Of a stretch of 64,000 nucleotides of DNA, positions 59,638 to 64,000 are shown in pieces (positions within the stretch are counted from its first letter, which is position 1; the number at the start of each line of letters is the position of its first letter). The notes below the pieces were generated by a model. That model ran no database searches. It saw only the letters and a list, made by a program, of their open reading frames with translations, and was not told the origin of the DNA. Origin of the DNA: JBBQDZ01 sp038237515. GTDB taxonomy: Bacteria; Actinomycetota; Thermoleophilia; Gaiellales; Gaiellaceae. A program made the position numbers and the translations under genes. The DNA lies in the NCBI GenBank assembly GCA_038237515.1, contig JBBRYP010000012.1, positions 1-64,000 of the forward strand, written 5' to 3'.

Positions 59638-61497
59638 TCAACCGCAGTAGGCGGTCGCGGTCAGGGTTCCCAACGCATTCGTGAAGGACTCGGTGTAGTT
59701 GTCCGAGTTCGCGAACACGACCATCTGCCGTGTCCCGTCTTTGCTGTTGAAGGCGTCCGTCGTATAGCCGGGGAAGTCGCCGTTGTGGCCCCAGACGGCT
59801 CCGCACGGCAGCCGGAAGCTCGGCGAGATCGAGAGCGTCTCGCTCTTCCAGAGACCGAGTCCGTACCAGTCCGCCGGTCCCATCGCGACCGTCGTCTGCA
59901 TCGACTGCAGCTGGGCCGGCCGAAGCAGGCGGCCCTGAAGGAGCGCGCGCTCGAAGCGGGCGAGGTCGTCGACCGTCGAGACGATCGCTCCCGCCGCCCA
60001 GGCCCAGGTGGGAGTGACGACGCTGACATCCTGCTGCGGACCTCTACCGAGGACGGCGTACCCGTGGGCATGCCGGCCCTTGATGCGCGGCCCGGAAGCG
60101 AACGTCGTCTTGCTCAGACCGAGCGGTGTGAAGATACGCCGCCGCAGCTCCTTGCCCAGCGTGCTGCCCGTCGCCTTCTCGACGATCAGTCCGACCAGGA
60201 CATAGTTGGTGTTCGAGTACGCCCAGCGATTCGGGGCCCCGGGCGGGAAGTTCGGGTTCTGGGCGTTCGAGAGCGCGATCAGCTGCTGCGGAGTCCACGC
60301 CTTCGTCCGGTTGCGGATGATCGTCGCCTCGAGTCCCGGCCCGGCGAATTCGGCGAGTCCGCTCGTGTGGTCGAGCAGCTCGCGCACCGTGATGTTCCTG
60401 CCGTTCGGGACGAGACGCGGCAGCCAGTGCTCGACCGTGTCGTCGAGCGAGAGCTTGCCCTCGCCGACGAGTTGCAGCGCGACGGTAGCGACGAAGGTCT
60501 TCGTGACGCTGCCAATGCGGAAGCGGTCGGTCACGTGCATCCGCCTCTGCGGGGCGAGCTGCCCGTAGCCGCGGGCGAGCCGAATCGTCCGCGACCCGCG
60601 GCGGACGAACACGATCACGCCGGAGGAGCCTACCGCCACCAGCGCGTCGACGGCGGCACGAAGCCTCGACTTCCGCTGCTGCGGCACTGTGTTCGCTCTG
60701 CCGCGGACGGACGCGAGGACGCCTCTGATCGCATCGACGATCAGGCCGGGCTGCTCGGCCGGGATCGCATGGTCGCTCCTCGTGGCGACGATGCGCCTCC
60801 CGCCTGGCACGAGCTTGGCGAGCTCGATCTGCGCTTGCCGCCAGGCAGGCTCCGTTCCCTTCTCGATGGATGGTTCGCGAAGCCCGTGGCTGATGACGAC
60901 GAGCGGCATCCTCCGGAGCGGGTGGTCCCGCTGTGCCTTCGTCATCTGCGCATAGCTCGCACTCATGTCCACCTGCTCGTCTCCGACGAACTCGACGAAC
61001 GGCCCCTTGTCGCGCTGCGAGGCTCGATAGGCCTTCCACTGCTCGGGTGACATGCGCCTCTTTTTGAAGGCCGTGAGAATCGCCGCGTAGTTACCGGTGT
61101 CGATCAGGACGAGCCCGACGACCTGCTTCGGGTAGGTAGTGGCGTAGAGACGCGCGAAGAGACCGCCGTTGGAGTGGCCTGCGAAGACATATGGACCGGG
61201 CACGTGGGCGGCACCCAGGAGGCTGCGCAGGTCGCTCACGATGCTCGCTGCCGTCTGCGGCTTGGGGGCCGGGTCGGAACTACCTCCCGGAAGGTTCGCG
61301 CGGTCGTAGCTGCAGACGCGGGTCGTCGTCGCGAGCCACGGCTGCACCTTCCACCACGCATTCGAGCCGCTGTTCGCGCCGGACTCGAGAATCACGGTGG
61401 GAGTCCCGGAGCCCGAGCAGTTGAGGAACAGCTCACGACCGCCGATGTCGAACGCGCCCGTGTAGCGACCGGCGACGGCCATCTGAGCCGCTCCCAT
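59638..61497 (-). CDS. Alpha/beta hydrolase fused to a serine beta-lactamase-like domain
   Basis: A 619-residue fusion. Domain 1 (10-265) is an alpha/beta hydrolase with Ser109 in GHSNGG and a histidine in RSDHAIP. Domain 2 (about 280-619) is a class C beta-lactamase/CubicO-type hydrolase with Ser330-Val-Thr-Lys333, Tyr427-Ser-Asn and HNG near 572. No signal peptide is in frame, although a good ribosome site and ATG lie at 61599 in another frame, so the 5' end may be mutated. The 688-residue frame from 61704 lacks homology in its first part. Confidence 0.75.
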   Translation of the reverse strand: MGAAQMAVAGRYTGAFDIGGRELFLNCSGSGTPTVILESGANSGSNAWWKVQPWLATTTRVCSYDRANLPGGSSDPAPKPQTAASIVSDLRSLLGAAHVPGPYVFAGHSNGGLFARLYATTYPKQVVGLVLIDTGNYAAILTAFKKRRMSPEQWKAYRASQRDKGPFVEFVGDEQVDMSASYAQMTKAQRDHPLRRMPLVVISHGLREPSIEKGTEPAWRQAQIELAKLVPGGRRIVATRSDHAIPAEQPGLIVDAIRGVLASVRGRANTVPQQRKSRLRAAVDALVAVGSSGVIVFVRRGSRTIRLARGYGQLAPQRRMHVTDRFRIGSVTKTFVATVALQLVGEGKLSLDDTVEHWLPRLVPNGRNITVRELLDHTSGLAEFAGPGLEATIIRNRTKAWTPQQLIALSNAQNPNFPPGAPNRWAYSNTNYVLVGLIVEKATGSTLGKELRRRIFTPLGLSKTTFASGPRIKGRHAHGYAVLGRGPQQDVSVVTPTWAWAAGAIVSTVDDLARFERALLQGRLLRPAQLQSMQTTVAMGPADWYGLGLWKSETLSISPSFRLPCGAVWGHNGDFPGYTTDAFNSKDGTRQMVVFANSDNYTESFTNALGTLTATAYCG

Positions 61498-61744
61498 CCC
61501 GGGGCGCTCGCCGACGTCCAGGCCGGTGATCCGATGCTGCGCGCTGCGCTCGACCGAGCCCGGAAGAAGAGGTGAGTCATTTCGATCCTGCGTGCAGTCA
61601 TGTCCGGTTCCTCTCTGAAGAGTGTCGGGCTGGTTCGACCAGGCTCGCACCCCGAGAGTTGCGCGGGAATGAGGCCCGCTCGCGGCTTCGGTGTGGCTGA
61701 CCACACCCTCGCGCCCAAGACGCTGAGGAGGCCGTGGCTGCGAC

Positions 61745-61865
61745 CTAGGATCTCTCCGTTGCCGGAGATCGACGCCTCGAACGTTCCGCTGGCTTGCACT
61801 TGGAGACGTCCGGAGCCCGAGAGGGCGGCCTTGACCTCGCGGGCGGCGAGGTCTTGCAGCTGCAC
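61745..61865 (-). pseudogene. DUF2807 (GIN-domain) fragment
   Basis: About 40 codons (MQLQDLAAREVKAALSGSGR, then LQVQASGTFEASISGNGEIL) match the repeating SGSG strands of DUF2807 beta-helix proteins. Upstream it begins right after the response-regulator stop, and downstream the homology ends abruptly. The rest of 61498-61744 shows no gene. Confidence 0.6.
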
Positions 61866-61869
61866 GTTG

Positions 61870-62673
61870 CTAGGACTGGAGGAAGGCGACGACCGCGAGC
61901 ACCCGGCGGTGGGTGTCGGCGGCGACGGGGAGGCGCAGCTTTTGGAAGATGCTCGTCACGTGCTTCTCGACGCCGCGCTCGGTCAGGAACACGCGGGCGG
62001 CGATCGCCGAGTTCGACAGCCCCTCGGCCATCAGCTCGAGCACCTCTCGCTCGCGAGGACTCAACCCGGTGATCGGGTCGTCGCGGCGTCGCCGGCCGAC
62101 GAGTTGCGACACGACGCTGGGATCGAGTGCCGAACCGCCCTCGGCCACCCGCTTGACCGCGGCGACGAAGTCCGTCAGGTCGTACACCCTGTCTTTCAGC
62201 AGGTAACCGACACCTTCAGCCCCGTCATGGAGGAGCTCGAGCGCGTAGCCCTCCTCGACGTACTGGGAGAGGACGAGCACCGCCGTGCCCGGGTGCTTCT
62301 CGCGGATCTCCTTCGCCGCGCGCAGCCCCTCGTCGGTCTGCGTCGGCGGCATCCTGATGTCGACGATCGCGACGTCGGGCCTGTAGGAGCGCACTTTCAG
62401 CAGCAGATCCTCGGCCGTGCCGCTCTGCCCCACGATCTCGAATCCTCTGCTCTCGAGCAGACTGGCAATACCCTCGCGCAGGAGCACGGAATCGTCGGCC
62501 AGGACGACACGGATGCGTGCCGCCTCGCTTCGTTTCTGATCCGGATGCTCGACGTCGACGCTACGGAGTGTCGCCGAAAAGACGCGTGCGACACGCCGCA
62601 GGAGCGGGATCAGCCACTCGACGGGAGCAGGGCTTCGATGGCGAGGGCCCGCGGAGAGCGCTGTTGTCGTCAA
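61870..62673 (-). CDS. NarL/FixJ family response regulator
   Basis: A receiver domain (IRVVLADDSVLLREG, phospho-acceptor Asp in VAIVDIRMP, Lys in YLLKDRV) and a LuxR-type HTH (GLSPREREVLELMAEGLSNSAIA). The receiver homology begins only at about 62520, and no ATG or GTG lies just before it; I give the nearest in-frame TTG. The first 45 codons are therefore doubtful. A kinase remnant lies divergently at 62699. Confidence 0.75.
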   Translation of the reverse strand: MTTTALSAGPRHRSPAPVEWLIPLLRRVARVFSATLRSVDVEHPDQKRSEAARIRVVLADDSVLLREGIASLLESRGFEIVGQSGTAEDLLLKVRSYRPDVAIVDIRMPPTQTDEGLRAAKEIREKHPGTAVLVLSQYVEEGYALELLHDGAEGVGYLLKDRVYDLTDFVAAVKRVAEGGSALDPSVVSQLVGRRRRDDPITGLSPREREVLELMAEGLSNSAIAARVFLTERGVEKHVTSIFQKLRLPVAADTHRRVLAVVAFLQS

Positions 62674-62698
62674 CGATGGGAACGCGCCTGCCCACAGA

Positions 62699-63119
62699 GT
62701 GATCGTGCCTGCCAAGGCTCCCAAACTGCAGTCGCTTGCGAATCGCGCCCCGTTCCCGGTCGACGTCGCCGACGTTCCCCCGCTCCGACTTGGCCGAGCA
62801 GTCGAAGCAGCCGTCTACTACGTCGTCGCCGAGAGCCTCACGAACATCGCGAAATACGCCGGCGCATCCGCGGCGCACGTTCAGCTGTCCACGACCGCCG
62901 GCACAATCACCGTCGAGATCCGCGACGGATGGGAGCGGCGGCGCGGACCTACGCCAGGGCTCGGGGATCCGAGGGCTCGCCGACCGCGTCGAAGCCCTCG
63001 GGGGACAGCTCGAGATCCGAAGTCCCGCAGGCCAGGGGACTCTCGTGCGAGCAGAACCCCGCTGCCACAACCAGGTTAGAAACCTCGGCGTAGGGATCCA
63101 CTTCTCGAAGCCGGTCTGA
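62699..63119 (+). pseudogene. Sensor histidine kinase C-terminal remnant (NarX/LiaS type)
   Basis: LQSLANRAPFPVDV and VEAAVYYVVAESLTNIAKYA (N box) lead to TVEIRDG; at about 62930 the frame shifts and homology continues as GSGIRGLADRVEALGGQLEI and GQGTLVRAEP in the next frame. The sensor, DHp and HisKA_3 parts are missing. The fragment is divergent to the response regulator, so the original pair has been broken and rearranged. Confidence 0.75.
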
Positions 63120-63263
63120 CTGATCCGGCACGTTGGCGCGCGGGGGAGCGCGAAGAGTGTGGCTGGCCGTACCCACGTCGGCGGGCAGCCGCATCACCTC
63201 GCACGCCGCCGGGTGTGAGCCTTGAGCTCATCACCCTGCCATCGCAAGAGAGAGGAACCCGAA

Positions 63264-63386
63264 ATGACCCACTGGCTTCCCTACATCGCGTTCTGGGCTT
63301 TCGCAGGCATCGTCCTTGCAGTCCTTGCCCTGTACGTCTACGCGGCCTGGCCCGTCATTCGCCCCACACCGCAACGAGCTCGCTGA
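63264..63386 (+). CDS. 40-residue single-span membrane protein
   Basis: ORF MTHWLPYIAFWAFAG, then IVLAVLALYVYAAWPVIRP, with a basic tail and a good AGAGAGGAA ribosome site eight bases upstream. One membrane segment. Nothing similar is known to me. The sequence between 63387 and 63613 shows no gene, only a near-palindrome GTTACACCA-CCCC-TGGTGACAC at about 63580-63602. Confidence 0.55.
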   Translation: MTHWLPYIAFWAFAGIVLAVLALYVYAAWPVIRPTPQRAR

Positions 63387-63613
63387 ACACGTAAAGGTTC
63401 ACCCCGAGCCGCCGGCGCGCGTGTCTTCCCGGCGGGATCAGCCCCGGCGTGATGAAGCCGCTTACGTCCGCGCAGAGCAGGGCGGCAACGCGCAGCAGGT
63501 CGCGGCGAACTGCGCGCAGTGCCGGGAAATCGTGGAGCGACGGCTCCGCCGAGGTGGCAGCGCGATGGAGCTAACGGGTCGTTACACCACCCCTGGTGAC
63601 ACAGGCGCCCCAT

Positions 63614-64000
63614 TCAGCGCAGAAGCGGAAGCACCTGCTCGCAGAGGAGCTCGACGCCCCGTGCGGTCGTGAGCCCCTGGGGCGTCCCGAACTCGACCCG
63701 CATCGCACCCGCGTCTAGCAGGCGCGCGGCGTGTGCGGCCACCTCCCCGGGCGTCCCGGCGATCACGAAGCGGTCGAACGGCACAGGGTCGCCGGACGCG
63801 AGCCCGAGTGTCGGGTCGAGCTGGCCGACGACGTCGAGGTACATCGCAACTTCCTCTGCCGCCCGGGCGCGCGCGGCATCTCCGTCCTCGTCCACGACCG
63901 TGACTGTGCCGACGACGATCCCGACGTCGTCGTTCCCGATCCACGTGCGCATCTGACGCACCATGTCCGGGTTCGCGCATCCGCCGATCTTGACCTCGTC
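63614..64000 (-). CDS. LLM-class flavin/F420-dependent oxidoreductase, C-terminal part
   Basis: The last 128 residues of a luciferase-like monooxygenase (DEVKIGGCANPDMVRQMRTW at the window edge, then LDPTLGLASGDPVPFDRFVI, GTPGEVAAHAARLLDAGA). The features fit the F420-dependent methylene-H4MPT reductase-like branch common in actinobacteria. The start lies beyond the window. Confidence 0.75.
   Translation of the reverse strand, partial: DEVKIGGCANPDMVRQMRTWIGNDDVGIVVGTVTVVDEDGDAARARAAEEVAMYLDVVGQLDPTLGLASGDPVPFDRFVIAGTPGEVAAHAARLLDAGAMRVEFGTPQGLTTARGVELLCEQVLPLLR

Noticed and set aside
57494..59806. A 770-codon minus-strand frame opposite GH15
   Set aside because: Mirror of the GH15 coding pattern; the sense strand carries all GH15 motifs.
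62736..63119. Intact histidine kinase
   Set aside because: Neither frame carries both the N box and the G boxes; they lie in different frames, and sensor and dimerisation regions are missing.
63316..63672. 118-codon plus-strand frame between the small membrane gene and the LLM gene
   Set aside because: No ribosome site, no homology, and it overlaps the conserved end of the LLM gene.

Overview
The window is about 64 kb of very GC-rich DNA with dense, mostly minus-strand operons in which start and stop codons usually overlap (ATGA, GTGA or TGATG). GTG and TTG starts are frequent. The gene set (protocatechuate beta-ketoadipate route, a group 1h-type [NiFe] hydrogenase, twin-arginine leaders on ABC binding proteins, ROK, IclR and ECF regulators, a C-terminal F420/LLM-type fragment) points to a soil actinobacterium, possibly of the Thermoleophilia (Solirubrobacterales/Gaiellales). 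The rank is an inference. I see no rRNA, tRNA or CRISPR array.

Layout. (1) About 0.1-10.8 kb, minus strand: an eleven-gene catabolic and uptake operon with a VOC protein, a NitT/TauT-type ABC transporter, two paralogous sugar-phosphate-isomerase-like proteins, a creatininase-family hydrolase, an alpha/beta hydrolase, a Gfo/Idh dehydrogenase, an M20 amidohydrolase and a ThDP enzyme. Divergent from it (10.8-13.7 kb) are a ROK regulator, a PIG-L deacetylase and an unusual NagB-like protein. Together they suggest catabolism of an N-acylated amino sugar or sugar lactam. (2) 13.7-14.7 kb: a RAYT transposase with its palindromic REP-like repeats. (3) 14.7-17.1 kb: a Gfo/Idh dehydrogenase with a class I aldolase, and a DUF4242-like protein. 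(4) 17.6-33.1 kb: one long aromatic-acid operon that runs from a Liv-type ABC importer through aryl-alcohol and aldehyde dehydrogenases and pcaIJHGBDCF to pobA. It ends in a deleted acetoacetyl-CoA synthetase remnant, and a divergent IclR gene (33.2-34.0 kb) is its likely regulator. (5) 34.1-48.9 kb: an FNR-type reductase, then a hydrogenase operon (hypC, hypC2, hypD, hypE, hypA, small subunit, large subunit, NifU-like, four uncharacterised accessory proteins, maturation protease, a DUF6893-like micropeptide, hypB, a SIS protein) with divergent hypF. Large- and small-subunit signatures match the high-affinity group 1h enzymes that scavenge atmospheric H2. (6) 49-52.5 kb: a secreted protein, an ECF sigma factor with its putative membrane anti-sigma partner, and an ABC-2 exporter. 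(7) 52.7-59.6 kb: a sugar-oxidation cluster (membrane protein, gluconate-2-dehydrogenase subunit 3, GMC oxidoreductase, SDR, GH15) flanked by decayed genes. (8) 59.4-63.4 kb: an eroded region with aldose-epimerase, DUF2807 and histidine-kinase remnants, a hydrolase/beta-lactamase fusion, a response regulator and a small membrane protein. (9) The right edge cuts an LLM-class oxidoreductase.

The most unusual structure is a family of four operon-junction cassettes (24.5, 29.2, 30.9 and 40.1 kb). Each is a complete mini-ORF whose start overlaps the upstream stop and whose stop overlaps the downstream start. Two are short (19 codons). Two carry the same 123-bp, exactly in-frame, hairpin-rich insert (60 codons). 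The cassettes occur in both the aromatic operon and the hydrogenase operon, so they behave as a mobile or replicated element that keeps translational coupling intact.
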